From Sternotherus odoratus (taxonomy: Eukaryota; Chordata; Testudines; Kinosternidae): a DNA stretch of 64,000 nt. Location: the NCBI GenBank assembly GCA_032164245.1, contig JAVMKO010000003.1, positions 8,132,651 to 8,196,650 of the forward strand, in the 5' to 3' direction. Below, one piece after another: positions 35,161-46,740 of the stretch. A program made the position numbers and the translations under genes. Within the stretch, counting starts at the first letter, position 1, and the number at the start of each line of letters is the position of its first letter. Below the pieces are notes generated by a model. That model searched no databases. It saw nothing but the letters and a program-made list of their open reading frames with translations, and had not been told where the DNA came from.

Positions 35161-36185
35161 TATATTTTCCCTGGCCTAAGAACATCCTGTGTTGTATTTA
35201 ATACATAAGACCTTAGTGTTTATATATTCGGAATTTTAAGAAGGCAAATGAAAGGGGATTTTTATGGAAAAGAAATAGTAAAACAACCTCCGTGCGCCAA
35301 TCAAAACATTCTCACGCATATTTGCAATACACCACCACAACCAGTTACTTTTATTAAAAGGAGAAGAACAAGCTATTATGGGTCATACAAGAACTCCCCA
35401 TGTGGATTTTTTTCCAGCTCACAAGATTCTTCACAGCCCAGATGAAAAGGATCCAAGGATTTTAGAAGCAAGGCGTCGTCTGCCAGATTTCCAATGGTCC
35501 TGCACCGACAGTCTCTGATTCCATCGCTCACTTTTAATAAAGAAAAAAGAAAAGAAACACTGAGATTCTCTGTTTATATCCATTCAAACAAAGATGTTGA
35601 CATATTTACTTTCAAATCACAGGCAGAGCAGGAATTTCCCCCTCACTGAATTGTGAGTGTCAATATTCCTGGTTAACTCCAGAGCAGGAGATTCTGCTCT
35701 TCAGCAGCAGTCAGGGGACACCTGAAGGGAGGGGCAGAGGGAGCAGGGGTAAGAAGAGGCAGAGCGAGGGAAGGAAGTGCTCAGGGTAGCATAAAGAGGC
35801 CATAAAAGTGGTTGGAGGAGAATTATCCCAATGTTTGAGCAACACAGGGCTGACATCACTGGCTATATGCCGCCCTCCTTGCAATCACTGTCTTAGGGGT
35901 GGCGCTGGACATGGTGCCAGGGGTTATCAGGTCTCAGAAGGGCAATCTGTATAGCACTGAGCACTATGAGGCTACTATAGGCTGTGGACAGGCCATGGGC
36001 AGCACAGTAAGGCACCTGCAAGTCGGAGATGTCAACAAGGGACAATCCAGACCCCAGACAGTCCAGAATCAAGGCAACCACGGGAGCCTCTTTTGTCCCC
36101 AGTCTCTGTGCTGTGCCGTGTGTGCAAAACCTCCAAGAGCATTAAGCAGCTCACATATAAAGAGAAGAGAAACAAATAGTTCTAT
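35161..36185 (-). other. 3' flank of the intact defensin gene
   Basis: No independent gene. On the minus strand a candidate last exon follows gtgcag at about 35494: in phase 0 it would add a short tail containing KSGRRRLASK and stop at about 35428. A polyadenylation signal aataaa lies at about 35354-35349 (minus). The acceptor has a weak pyrimidine tract, so this is only a possibility beside read-through to the stop at 36188. Confidence 0.35.
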
Positions 36186-37652
36186 TCACACAGTAATGTC
36201 TCCGTAGTAGAATCCTGAACTTACCCCTCGTCTACAGCAAATGTGAAAAAGATTGCAGCGAAAAAGGAACCTATGCCCGGGAGGACATTGGTTGCGACGG
36301 TAGCATCTACCCCTAGCAGCTGCACATCTGCTAAAGCCAGGACCTGCACAAACATAATAAAAAAGAGTCTTGATTTTCATTCACACAGAAGGATAAAAGA
36401 ATTGTGATTGCTATGATGAGAGTATTTCATTCAATGAATTTCCCATTCACTGAGACCTTGACACATCAGCCCTGTTATCGTCCTGGACACCATTTTAATC
36501 GACCTGTAACCATCCTTAAATGGCTGTAGTTCTCTCAACATTCAGTGGCTGCCTCTAAGAAGAGAACATGGTGAATTCATGAAGCAGATGCACTGGCTTC
36601 TTGGCTCCACACTGCAGAACATTAAAATGGATCCTGTAAATTCTTTGGTTCAGGAGTGTGTCTCTGTTGATCATTAGCACAGAGACTGGCAGAATGGATA
36701 CCACTCAATTACTAGGGATCCTAGGCGTCCCACACAGATGGTCAGTTCTGTTTGGCCTCAGGGCCATCTTGGTGAGGGAAGGGAATGAATGGGGAGGTTT
36801 ACATCCACATGCATCTTTCTTTACTTGTGAACACTAGAACGAGACCCAGTGTCCCATCAGTGATCACTCCAGTGCCTAATAAAGAGGTGAAATACCATCT
36901 CCACTCCTACTTGAGATTCCCCTGTTTACGCAACCAAAGATCGCATTTGACCCTTTGCCCACAGCATCACACTGGGAGCTCAAGGTCAACTCCTTATCCA
37001 ACACTTCCCCCAAATCCTTGTCTGAGTCACGGCTTCCCAGGACAGAGGCCCCCAAGCCTGTGGGTAAAGTCTACACTCTTTGTTCTTAGATGTGGACATT
37101 TACATTTAGCCTTATTAAAATCTGTACTGTTTGCTTGCACCACATTTACCAAGCGATCCACATCACTCTGTATCAGTGATATGTCCTCTTCATTACTGAC
37201 CACTCCCCCAGTTTCGATGTCCTCTGGAAACTTTATCAGAAAGTTTGTTTTTCTTCCACGCCACTGACAAAAGAGGACCAAGAACTTATCCCAAAGGAAC
37301 CCCAATCTTGAAGGTATTCACACATTCTATCTATCAAATTCCTTTGGGATTGGTTCTTTTCCAGATCATAGTTCCACCACATCTGAAAGGATTTTCGTAA
37401 GCAGAGAAAAGGCAATTTTTTTACTACAGGACTATTTCACATACAAAATGGAAGTATCTGTTGCAAGCCATGCAACATTAGAGCTCTTTCAAAAAAGTTT
37501 TAGAAATAAACTGACACAACATTTTAGGCAAACTTAGTATATGCTTACAAATATTCTTCTATAGTCCCCCTACGTTTCATGAAAACCTTACCTTGAGCAC
37601 TACTTTGTGCCACCAAGAAGAAGAGAGCAAAAAGAAGGTAAAGTATCTTCAT
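36186..37652 (-). CDS. Beta-defensin precursor, apparently intact, two exons
   Basis: Secreted cationic antimicrobial peptide. Exon 1 (37652-37592) encodes a 20-residue signal peptide, MKILYLLFALFFLVAQ plus four residues, and ends at donor gtaagg in phase 1. Exon 2 starts at 36343 after acceptor tttgtgcag and joins in frame. It encodes C-x6-C-x5-C-x9-C-x5-C-C with nine arginines and no acidic residue in the 40-residue segment ending CCRRG. The signal peptide plus a very short propiece before the first cysteine fits avian and reptilian beta-defensins. After CCRRG there is a strong gtaagt donor (36224) at a codon boundary. If unused, the frame continues 12 residues (starting VSSG, ending DITV) to TGA at 36188-36186, giving 72 residues. 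If used, a further exon is needed. A CR1 fragment sits in the intron. This is the only copy in the window with both exons open. Confidence 0.88.
36835..37390 (-). mobile_element. CR1 (L3-like) fragment in the defensin intron
   Basis: The plus strand reads as the complement of an old CR1: ttcccaggacagaggccccc, agatgtggacatttacattt and ccaagcgatccacatcactc match the consensus style of L3-type CR1. The 92-codon minus frame (DRLVNVVQANSTDFNKAKC) is its eroded coding part. It lies between the two defensin exons in the gene's own orientation. Confidence 0.75.
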
Positions 37653-37699
37653 GGCTGTAGTTTGACCAAGAACTGAATGTTACTTGGGAGAAGAGACTC

Positions 37700-37740
37700 C
37701 AAGATAGACAGGAGAGGGAAACTCTTTCAATTTATAGCAT
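37700..37740 (-). promoter_or_regulatory. TATA box and predicted start of the defensin gene
   Basis: tataaat at 37736-37730 on the minus strand, 78 bp before the ATG. Transcription is predicted to start near 37705, giving a 5' leader of about 50 bases without an intron. TATA motifs lie at similar positions in copies B (56303) and P (23134), which supports the call. Confidence 0.7.
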
Positions 37741-37789
37741 GCTAGAGATTGTGAAACGGTGATCTGTTGAAATCTTGTTCCTACACAAG

Positions 37790-37930
37790 TGATATTTTCA
37801 AGGCGTGTGCTGCAATCTCTTAATTATATTAATATTTATTTGTACAGAAACATAACAATTACTGGAGGATTTCAAGAAAAATATAATTAACAATTCCCTG
37901 CATTTCGGAGGTTATAATATGAATATTTAC
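37790..37930 (-). promoter_or_regulatory. Conserved block upstream of the intact defensin
   Basis: About 60-190 bp upstream of the TATA box. Related sequence lies upstream of copy B (56150-56260, reverse orientation as expected for the opposite strand) and copy P (24880-25055). Shared core: attgcagcaca near the gene, then a tttgtacag-type run. It may hold regulatory sites or may just be duplicated flank. Confidence 0.5.
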
Positions 37931-38929
37931 ACCTAGGAAACATGGTCTGCGTGATCTAAAGCCCTTTGAAGTCAGGGGATAGCCTCCCGCTGATGTCAGA
38001 TGAGGGTCCTAGTGTACAACACAATTCCAGAACACAGCTTTACTTGGCAAACAATTGGGTGAGTTTCTGTAGTTGTTTTGCACAATTTTCATCAATATTT
38101 TATGTGTAATTTTGGAATTTTCCTAATTTCATCCATCCAACCTCATTAAAAAGAGGGTTAAAATCCCCTTTTTAGTGAAAAATAAAGTAGATCACATTGA
38201 AAATACTGTGTGCCAGGAATGTCTGGTTATAGGGTTTTTTCCCCTTAAGTCTAAACTGAGGAACTTTAAAGTTAGTGATGCACAAAACCATGAGTTTTCC
38301 TTTCTGAACCCCCATAACAAGTATCACCCTTAATGATCACAATAATCTAAAGTCCGGACATAAAGTGTTGATGTAGCCAGCCTTTGGAAGCCAAGGCTAT
38401 TCAAAGTGCTAAGCACCTCTGAGGACTTGTCTCATTTTTCAGAGATGAGGGAACAAAAATTATTGGGCTTAAACTGAAGTCAAAATATTTAGGATCATTT
38501 CTAAGGGGTTGAATGAAGACTTTGACACCTTCGGCTTCTCCTGGGGATTCAGTCTAAAGGGGGCCTACAACTGACAAAATATGAATTCATGTGAATCTTC
38601 CCAACACCCTTCAGAAGCTCCTCCCCATTATCACCTGTCTCTTTCCCGCATTTCCACCCAGCAGGAAGCACCAGATACAAAAAGTTGGGGTGAGGGGATT
38701 AATAGGGCTATGAGGAGTTGGAAGAGACCTCAATGTTGAGTTCTTCAGTTCTCTCTCTGTACGTGGAGAGCACTGGTCTCCTCACCTACCACTTTCTCCA
38801 CAGAGATAGGACAGGGACCCTCAATATTCCCTGCCCAGAGGGGACACAAGGAGTGTGCACTTCAGCTTGTCTGGCCACCTCACTCCCCTTCATTTTGTGT
38901 TATGTCTATACCGTACACACAGAGAAACC
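37931..38929. other. No gene recognised
   Basis: Intergenic sequence upstream of the defensin promoter. Short frames only, no domains or repeat ends. Confidence 0.45.
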
Positions 38930-39200
38930 AAAATACTCTTACTGGAAAGTTGCTACATTACACTCATTTATTTCTTAGAATTCAGAACAATAACACACAA
39001 AACACCCAAAATAGTGAGTGTGTGTGAGAGAGGGGGCTGCTCCCAAAAACAGAGAGGCGCAATTCACCTCACCTTATCCTAGGCTGTCTGGCTCCTGACT
39101 GAACTTTTTAAGCCTAACACGCATGCTTCCCTACAAAGTCCCCTAAAGCAATTAGAATCAGGACAAAATCTTGAGCATTTAAAGTTTTAGCTTACAACTT
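38930..39200 (+). repeat. Third copy of the 3.2 kb / 48.1 kb unit
   Basis: Collinear with 3225-3500 and 48120-48310 (shared cttcttagaattc-like, agaacagtaacacaaa-like and acatttaacacagtttta-like phrases). It is more diverged than the A/B pair, so it is an older duplicate. 39201-39617 shows nothing recognisable. Confidence 0.6.
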
Positions 39201-39617
39201 TCATACAGTTTTCTATACACCACACTTTCCCCGTGGGTGGAGATGTTCCAGATGGGTCTCTGCCAGCTGCTGACTGGAACCCAAGCATGTGCCCATAATT
39301 GGCACTGGCTGCCACACAGATGACCACACCTGGCTTTGGGAGAGGCTGCAGGAGGTGGGTGACAGGGGTAGGTATTGGTAAATTTGGCCTAGATAAAATT
39401 CCATTCACTCCCCACACATAAAACAACAAACATCTCCTCCTCCTCTCCTTCCACTGCCAGCAAACTCCACCTGGGCCCTTTTTCACAGCAGTCTGGAAGC
39501 TGGGGCTAATCTATGCTGAAGTTTGAGGAAGATTCACTTTCTCAGTGTTGCCCACTCGCCCTGCATCCAAATCTTCATCCCTCAGGAGGATTTGGGAGAT
39601 CACTATTCTCCTTGTGC

Positions 39618-40081
39618 CCCATCAAACATCCTCTTCCATAGAGCACTCACAATGGAACTTTCCTCTGAATATCTCCACCCTTTCCGCTTGCTGGTGCTCT
39701 GTTCCAGAGGAGAGGCCCATCCATCTTTGACCTCTTTCCCTCAGCATCTTGTGGAGATGTCCCATCACCCTACTGACCTTTCAGAGGGTGGATGGCGGCC
39801 CACTCCTCCTCTCCCATCCCCCCTCACAGAGTAAAGCTACCAATATCTTCTGAGGAAGAGATGCCCTCCCTCATCCTTTTGTAGTGGGACATAAACGTTC
39901 TTTATGCACCAGGTCAGGCATGTCCTAATCCTCAAACACTCTGTGATATTTAACCCAGGTTATTTCAAATTCAGCACAAACAAGGAAATAGCACTGAGCC
40001 AAGCTCTTTTGGGCCTCTTTATAAAGTGTTAAGTATCTGAAGGGTTTATATTGCTGTTTTCCCCTCTACTTGTGATTTAGC

Positions 40082-40143
<62 letters not shown>

Positions 40144-41965
40144 TAAAAAAATCAAGCCTAGTCTTCCCTCTTTTACTGGAGATATTTTTGGAGTCCTCAG
40201 AGATATGTCTGTGAGGTTCATTAACTTTGAGCTGAAGTGGTGGAGTTCTTCAATCATTTTTTAAAAAGTTATGCTACATAAGTGCTTAAAAACATTTGAA
40301 TGAAATACTTGTTAATTATAAAAAACAATCAACCAAGAGTTTTAAATTTTTCCTTAGTAGATATCATGTAGATATCTTAGTAGATACCTTACCAGGTCTC
40401 CCTCTCTCTCTCCTCCCTATTCTCCTTTTCCCCCCAGCCTTCCCCCCTTTTCTCCTCCAGTATGTCTGTATAGATCTGGTCTCATTGTATGAGATACAGA
40501 CATACTGGGCGGAGGTGCTGGGGGACATAATGCATAAGATAGCCCACGGGCCCATATTACTGCAGCACGCAATGTCACTGCAGACATATGCAATAATAAA
40601 CTGGGGCATGGAGTAAATGAATACCAGCACACACCCTGCTTGAGAGACCCTGGGAGTTGGTAGGATTGCTTCCACAGAAACAACAGCAGCACAAGAAATG
40701 CACGGGGCACAATGACTAGATATGGAGACAGATTCTGCCACCATCCTTCATAAGGAGTAGTTCTTATTTTGTGAACGGTGACATTGATTTCAATGGGGTT
40801 CTATGTGGACTATGGCATGGCACAATGGAAGGTCTGGTCTACATGTACTACATGGGCTGACATAGCTACATCACTCAAGGGTGTGAAAAACTCATCCTTC
40901 TGAGAAAGAAAGTTAAGCCAACTCAGCCCCGGTGTAGACAATGCTAGATCAGTGGAAGAGATCTTCTATCTACCTATCTACTACCACTTGAGGGGATGGA
41001 TTTACTACAGCAACAGAAAAACTCCCTTTGTCACTGTACTGAGTGTCTGCAATACAATGCTACAGTGGCACAGCTGAAGCACTGAAGCTGTACGCCATTA
41101 GCTCTTGTTGTGTAAATGTAAGTGTGCCAGCTAGTGTGCCAAAACTAGCTGGTCTCCTTCCCTACATGAAAAACTAGCTGTTTTCGGGCCAATGCTGCTC
41201 ACTTCAATGATCCTGCTTACTGCCCCAGTGAGCACGTAGGGGTTCAGTTGCACCGAGAGGCCCAACTTCATTAGTGAAGCCTTAGAAATTATCTTAAGTT
41301 TTCCTGGCTGTAGCTGTAGCCAAATCATGTCTAATTCTCCCTTCTCTCAACTGTGTTAATGAGAGAATTCCTTAAAAGCTGCTTAATATCTGCAGGGGTC
41401 ATTGGCCCTCACAAGCCCGACACATGAACCTTTCATATCTGTACTTTCCACTGCTATTGTTTTGACTGACGATTACTACAGCCACAAAACTGCAAGGAGA
41501 AGGGAGAGGTTTAAATTTTGTGAGGGCTCTTCCCCTGTGACTCTTGCACCTTTATGGGAGCTAGGGGTCATGGAGGTGATAGCAGGACTCATAGAGGGTG
41601 AAGCAGCTGCAGCATTGCCCGGGTATAATAAAGGGTTAACTGGCTATAGTTCTTTGCGGATATGATAACCACATCTCACGGAACATCCATGTCAATGGCA
41701 GCATTGTTACCACAAACAACAAGGGTGACAGAAAATCCCCTTGAAAGATTCATCTTTTAATTGGGACCACATTAACAAGAGTCCCTTCAAGGGAGAGTCA
41801 CGTGTTCCAGTTAATCATAGAGTGCTGCAGAAAGGAAATGGTCTTTGGGTGAACTCTCTGCATTTTCAGTGTCTCAATGATCCAGTTCACTCTCTTCTTG
41901 ATAACAATCTCCAATTTTCTTGAACTCTTTGGACAGCTGCATGATTTTGACCTAGAGTTGCCCAC
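39618..41965 (+). repeat. Segmental duplication (pair of 17403-19985)
   Basis: Same order as the partner: LTR-derived start, CTAT microsatellite (40081-40142), defensin-locus unit with MITE-like insert (40580-41330) and reverse-transcriptase fragment (41650-41965). The match ends at gagttgcccacctgg, where a different LINE fragment begins. Confidence 0.9.
40081..40142. repeat. (CTAT)n microsatellite, about 15 units
   Basis: Shorter allele of the duplicated tetranucleotide array at 17868. Confidence 0.96.
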
Positions 41966-42640
41966 CTGGACCACCTGATGGTATCGGACACCATAAGCTG
42001 TCTCATTAGCCAGGCGTAGCGCCGACCAACTTCGCACGCTCTCAGTACCGGCTCATTGCGGGGGTCCCATGCACCCAGGGCTCCTACAATCAGGGCGTGG
42101 AGCTGCACCTCATAGCCCTGCACTCTCAGGTTGTCAACCAGCGGGGTGTACTTCAGCGCCTTCCGTGCTCGGACCTCGTGGAAGTCCGGTGTCCGGTTTT
42201 TGAATGGCACCGTGACATCCACTATGAGGACCTGCTTCGTCTCTGCTTTGGTCACTACAATGTTGGGTAGCAGTCGGCTGTCTGTCCCGGGGATGGTGGA
42301 GTTGACAGATATCTTCCCCAGGGACGGTGGGATGGCTTTCACCAGCCGGTTCTGGATGGCATTGTGGCGGTGCTGTCAGGCTCCGGAGTGCAGCTTGCAT
42401 CCACACAGGACATGGGGCAAGGTCTTGTTGGCATAACCACACTTCCTGCAGCACTTGTCCCGATTGCCATAGCGGATGGCTCCATTGAGGGCAACGCAGT
42501 TGAGTCTGGCCCGGTGGATGAACCGCCAGTCGGAGAACCTGGTGAAACTTCCCCCGTGGAGGAAGTGGTTGCTGGCGTCCCATTTGCTGGACACGTCAAA
42601 CATCTTGCCTCCTTATCACTTATCACTTCTAAGATCCAGT
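41650..42640 (-). mobile_element. R2/R4-group LINE fragments: RT piece and endonuclease end
   Basis: 41966-42640 (minus) encodes the C-terminal end of a restriction-like-endonuclease LINE. It has a zinc-knuckle C-x2-C-x8-H-x4-C in CRKCGYANKTLPHVL, then RHNAIQNRLVKAI in the continued frame, then the endonuclease region with VLIVDVTVPF. The expected catalytic PD is PN here. A frameshift near 42350 splits it. 41650-41965 is the reverse-transcriptase fragment. On the minus strand the endonuclease part comes before the reverse-transcriptase part, the opposite of an intact element, so these are two pieces joined by rearrangement. Confidence 0.8.
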
Positions 42641-43609
42641 CCCCCTAAATAAGCTTATCAGTAAATTCAGATCTAGTGATCACTGACAAAGAACCACGAT
42701 GCTCAAAGAGGACAACTCCCCTCTGCCTTTAAACACAGGAGGGAAAATCAAATAGCTTCTAAGACTCTTTATACCAACCCACATTCCCCAGAAGGGAACA
42801 CCTGTCTCTAATCCACTCTACCACGTACTTGGATTTGGCATCACTGTCCACCCTTAGCAAGTGATGTTCAAGTTAGGGTAAAGCCCTCAGTTAGGGCTTG
42901 TTAAAAACAGTTCTGATTCCCTTTACACAATCACTAAGGAGGAAATCATTTCCTAAACTTTCCATTCAACACTAAACTTAATTTGAACCCAAACAGCCAA
43001 AGTTGATCTATTTGACACAGTCTGTGTGCTGAGCCCCAAGGCAGAATCGTGTGATCATGTAAATACCGTCTGTTCCTGAGGTCTTTCCCATCAGTCTGTC
43101 ACTAGGGGGCAGAGGAGAGCTCATTCAGACCCGGCTTACAGATGACTTAGATGAAATTGTACTTTAGTGTGATGGAGTGCAGGTCTTACCAGATTTGCCT
43201 GTTCCTTTGGGGCATGCTCATTTATTAGGATTACTCTTCTGGGGATGGGAGGGATCTGGATTGCTATCAATGTATTGCTTGCATCATTTGTGTTCTCATA
43301 TGGAGCTCTACTTCCTGCTGCAAGTTCTCTCCCAGTGGAGCTATCCTGCAGGACCTAAGTTCCCCAGGGCTGGGTTCTTTCAGCCCCAGAATCAGACAAA
43401 CACACATTAACAGAGCGGGTCTGGGAGGACCAAGTAAATTAGCATTCCCAAGCTGGGTGGATCTAGAGATGGAGCTTTAGCTATAGCCCAGGGACCGTCT
43501 TGTGCGGTGCGAGAAGGCAGCGGCTGCAGTGGTAGAAAGGTTCCAGGCTACCCAGTGAAATCACTAAGAGCTGGGGTATGTGGTGAACCTTTTAGAAAGC
43601 AGCAGCCAA
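42641..43609. other. No gene recognised
   Basis: Intergenic; an old LTR is possible but no ends were found. The 77-codon frame at 43177-43410 has no domain. Confidence 0.4.
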
Positions 43610-43890
43610 TCAGAAAGTGATCCATGGTTCTAATGAAGATGTGAAATGTCCCGCTTCAATTTGAACATTGGAATTGTTGTAACTTTGTCTTTGGGTAATT
43701 CCATCAACTTTGTGCAAAGCATCTTGTGCCATCCCAGTTTGCATCTTGGGACATATAACGGACATTTATTGGTTTATCTCCTGTCAGCAACTTACTTCTG
43801 CAGGCCACTTCCCAACGCCCTCCCTGTATTGTATTCCTTGGACAACTTGATATGACTCTGTGTCCTTCCCCATGTGGCAGTTTCTGGTGG
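43610..43890. repeat. Copy of the unclassified 380-bp repeat, internally deleted
   Basis: Matches 865-1170 but lacks about 50 bp: cccagtttgcatcttgggac joins two parts that are separate in the other copies. 43891-44466 shares a short piece with 31690-31790 and holds no gene. Confidence 0.65.
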
Positions 43891-44466
43891 CTGAGATAAC
43901 AGTAGCAGAGATCAGCAAGCAGCGGCAAAGACAGCAGGCAGGAACTTGATCCCCCATTAGAGTGAACCCAGGTGAATGCACCCTTTGAATTCTGGGACTT
44001 GTAGTACAGCAATCATGGGAAGTGTAGGCTGCTAAGAGAGCCTACTTGCTATGAAGAGCCTGCTCTCTTCAGTCCGAATGGAGTTGGTAGGACCTGCTGG
44101 GAATCTCTCTGGAAAGGGGAGCAGGGAAAGGCAGAAGGGCTGATCTTAAAGACTACAATCAAGAATGAACCCCAAGTGATCTACCAAAAGCCTTATCCAA
44201 CGCCATCCTAGACTCTCTGAAATTAAGCTCTTCCATTGGACCACGCCTCAGAAATTTCACAAAGATTGAGGGGTTATTATTTAAATCTACCCATTAAATG
44301 TGGAGCATTGCAAAGGGGAACACTCACCTCGGTACCACCACACGGTCAGGGGTGACCCGGTCAGGTGCACCTCTTTTTATGGCCACTCTAGCTCTGCAAT
44401 GATCTGTCCCTTCAGTGACGCAGCCCTCCATGCAGGTCTCCCATTCAAGTCCAGACTTTCAGAGTA

Positions 44467-44600
44467 CAGTAAACACTCGATTTAAAGGACCTCGATTTAA
44501 CGGACTTCGTTTAACGGACCTCGATTTAATGGACCTCGATTTAACGGACTTTGTTTAACGGACCTCGATTTAACGGACCTCGATTTAACGGACTTTGGAG
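44467..44600. mobile_element. Tigger-like element, one end with amplified motif
   Basis: Starts cagtaaacactcgattta after TA and then repeats the tip motif (cctcgatttaacggac) about seven times with variations. No right end is seen. It is probably a truncated relative of the 26506 element in which the terminal motif has been tandemly amplified. Confidence 0.75.
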
Positions 44601-44847
44601 ATTCTAACACTGGTACAGGCCCATTACTCCATGGAGATGGTAAAATTAATAATAATGATACGGAAAGGGCAGAAGTGTTCAATAAATATTGCTGCTCTGT
44701 ATCTGCAAAGAAGTACAATGGAGCATACATATCACCTGTAAGAGTGTCCTGGACTGAAGCACCATAGAACAGGTGTGACAACAGCTGTCTTGATCATCAA
44801 ATAGAAGCAGAGACTCCACAGTGACATGCAACAGTCTCCATAGACTA

Positions 44848-45135
44848 AGGGCTTGTCTTCACTTGAGCCGGCAGGGATCGATCTTTTGGTGATCGATTTA
44901 TCGCGTCTCGTTAAGATGCGATAAATCGACCACCAGCGGCTCTCCCATCAACTCCGGAAGTCCAGCTTGTGAAGAGGAGCAAGCTGGAGTGGACGGGGGA
45001 CTGCACCACTGACCGCCACCGCCGTGAGGATGGGAGGTAAGTCGGCTGTAGAGACGTCGATTTCAGCTATGTTATTAATGTAGCTGAAATTGCGTATCTA
45101 CAGTCGATTTCCCCCCCTAGTGGAGACCAGCCCTT
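44848..45135. mobile_element. MITE-like DNA element, 288 bp
   Basis: Ends taagggcttgtcttcac and gtggagaccagccctta are imperfect inverted repeats. Inside are two palindromes: gatcgatttatcgcgtct facing agatgcgataaatcgac, and atttcagctatgtta facing taatgtagctgaaat. The layout resembles Harbinger-type MITEs common in reptiles. The superfamily is not proven because the target duplication cannot be separated from the ends. Confidence 0.8.
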
Positions 45136-45990
45136 AGGTACAAAGTCAGCTCCTGGAAGGGAGAGGGATGTGAGGGATATATATGCTCTGTGGGTCAGCA
45201 CATGGGGGATGTTAATAAAAGAGTTGGCCAAATTCCCTGTGCTCTTCCCACCATCCTATTCTCTCCTTTATCCTTCTCTCTGCCTCCCTCCCTTCCTTCC
45301 CCACCCTCCTGCCCTGCTCTCCTCTCTCCTCCTGTCCTTTCTCTCCCTGAAAACTTCTCCCTTAAGTCTTCATCTTAATCCATGCTCTACCCAATGTCCC
45401 ATCTTTAAATTTCTCCCCTAACTTCTCCCTTATTCTTCCCAATTTTTCTTGCCTTCCGCATACATAATTCCAGATTTCCTCCCAAATTGAAGTTCCCACA
45501 GCCATAATGTTAGTTAGTTAGCAGGTGATTAACTAACACAGTACTACGGGGACACACACTGTGCATTTGGATAACTAGTATGTCTGGATAAAGATAATTT
45601 GTATTACTGGAATAATCCTGTAAATTGATTTTAACTCAGGGAGTTTTCAAATTACCATGTTTTCATTTGGATAAATAAAACACATGTATTACTGCTACTT
45701 ATCCATTAAAATGGGCAGGAAGGTGTGTTCCCCAGCATAGCTTCACTGGAGCCCTGAGTGGTTTCTGAAGATAGCTAGAAATATCATCCAGGTAATTCAT
45801 TGACTCAAGGGGTTATGACAGCTGGGTTCTTCTGTTTCTGGATCTCACAGGCATCTCCCTAAATTGTACTCTAAAGGAAGAGCTATATAGGGGGATTATC
45901 TGACTTTATGATATGACTTTAGCACTTGCTGTTTCTCTCAGCCAGATATTTTCACTTCAGTGTGTGACAGTCTAACCAAAACAGCCTCAT
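45136..45990. other. No gene recognised
   Basis: Contains a C/T-rich tract (45237-45440) that produces Ser/Pro/Leu frames, then AT-rich intergenic sequence. Confidence 0.45.
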
Positions 45991-46049
45991 TTATACAGAA
46001 TTTGAAGGTTTGGTTTCTACTCGGTAAAACGGTGGGGGAGGGGGCAATC

Positions 46050-46740
46050 AGAATGTGACCCATGGTTCTAATAAAGACTTGAACTGTCCAGCTTCAATTT
46101 GAACATTGGAAATGTTGTAACTTGTCTCTGGGAAATTCCATCATCTTTGTGCAAAACATCTTCTGCCATCCCAGTTTGCATAGGACACATTAGGCCACAG
46201 TGTTTTGTGCAAAACATCTTGGGTCGTACAACGGACATTTATTGGTTTAGCTCAGGTCAACAACTTACTTCTGCAGGCCACTTCCCATTGCCCTCCCTGT
46301 GTTGTGTTCCTTGTCCATCTTGATATGACTCTGTGTCCTTTCCCATGTGGCAGTGCCACAGAGAGGTCAATTTTGTAGTCAGGAGAGATTCTTTATTTAA
46401 AGTCTTTTAGAATCATGGAAATGTAGGGCTGAAAGGGACCTCAATCAGAAAATGACTCATGGTTCTAATGAAGATGAGAAATGTCCAATCTCAGTTTGAA
46501 CATTGAAATTATTGCAACTTTGTCTCTGAGAAATTCCATCATCTTTTGCAAAGTATCTTGTGCCATCCCCATTTGCATAGGAAAAGTTAGGCCACAGTGG
46601 TTTGTGCATAACTTCTTGGGTCATGTAACAAACATTTCTTACTTTAGCTCTGGTAGGCAACTTACATCTGCAGGCCACTTCTCGTTTGCTTCCCCGTCTT
46701 GTGTTCGTTGGTCAACTTGATATGACTCTGTGTTTGCCTC
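46050..46740. repeat. Unclassified 380-bp repeat, two tandem copies
   Basis: 46050-46430 and 46450-46740 correspond to the pair at 865-1610 in the same order. This extends the A/B duplication leftward. Confidence 0.68.
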
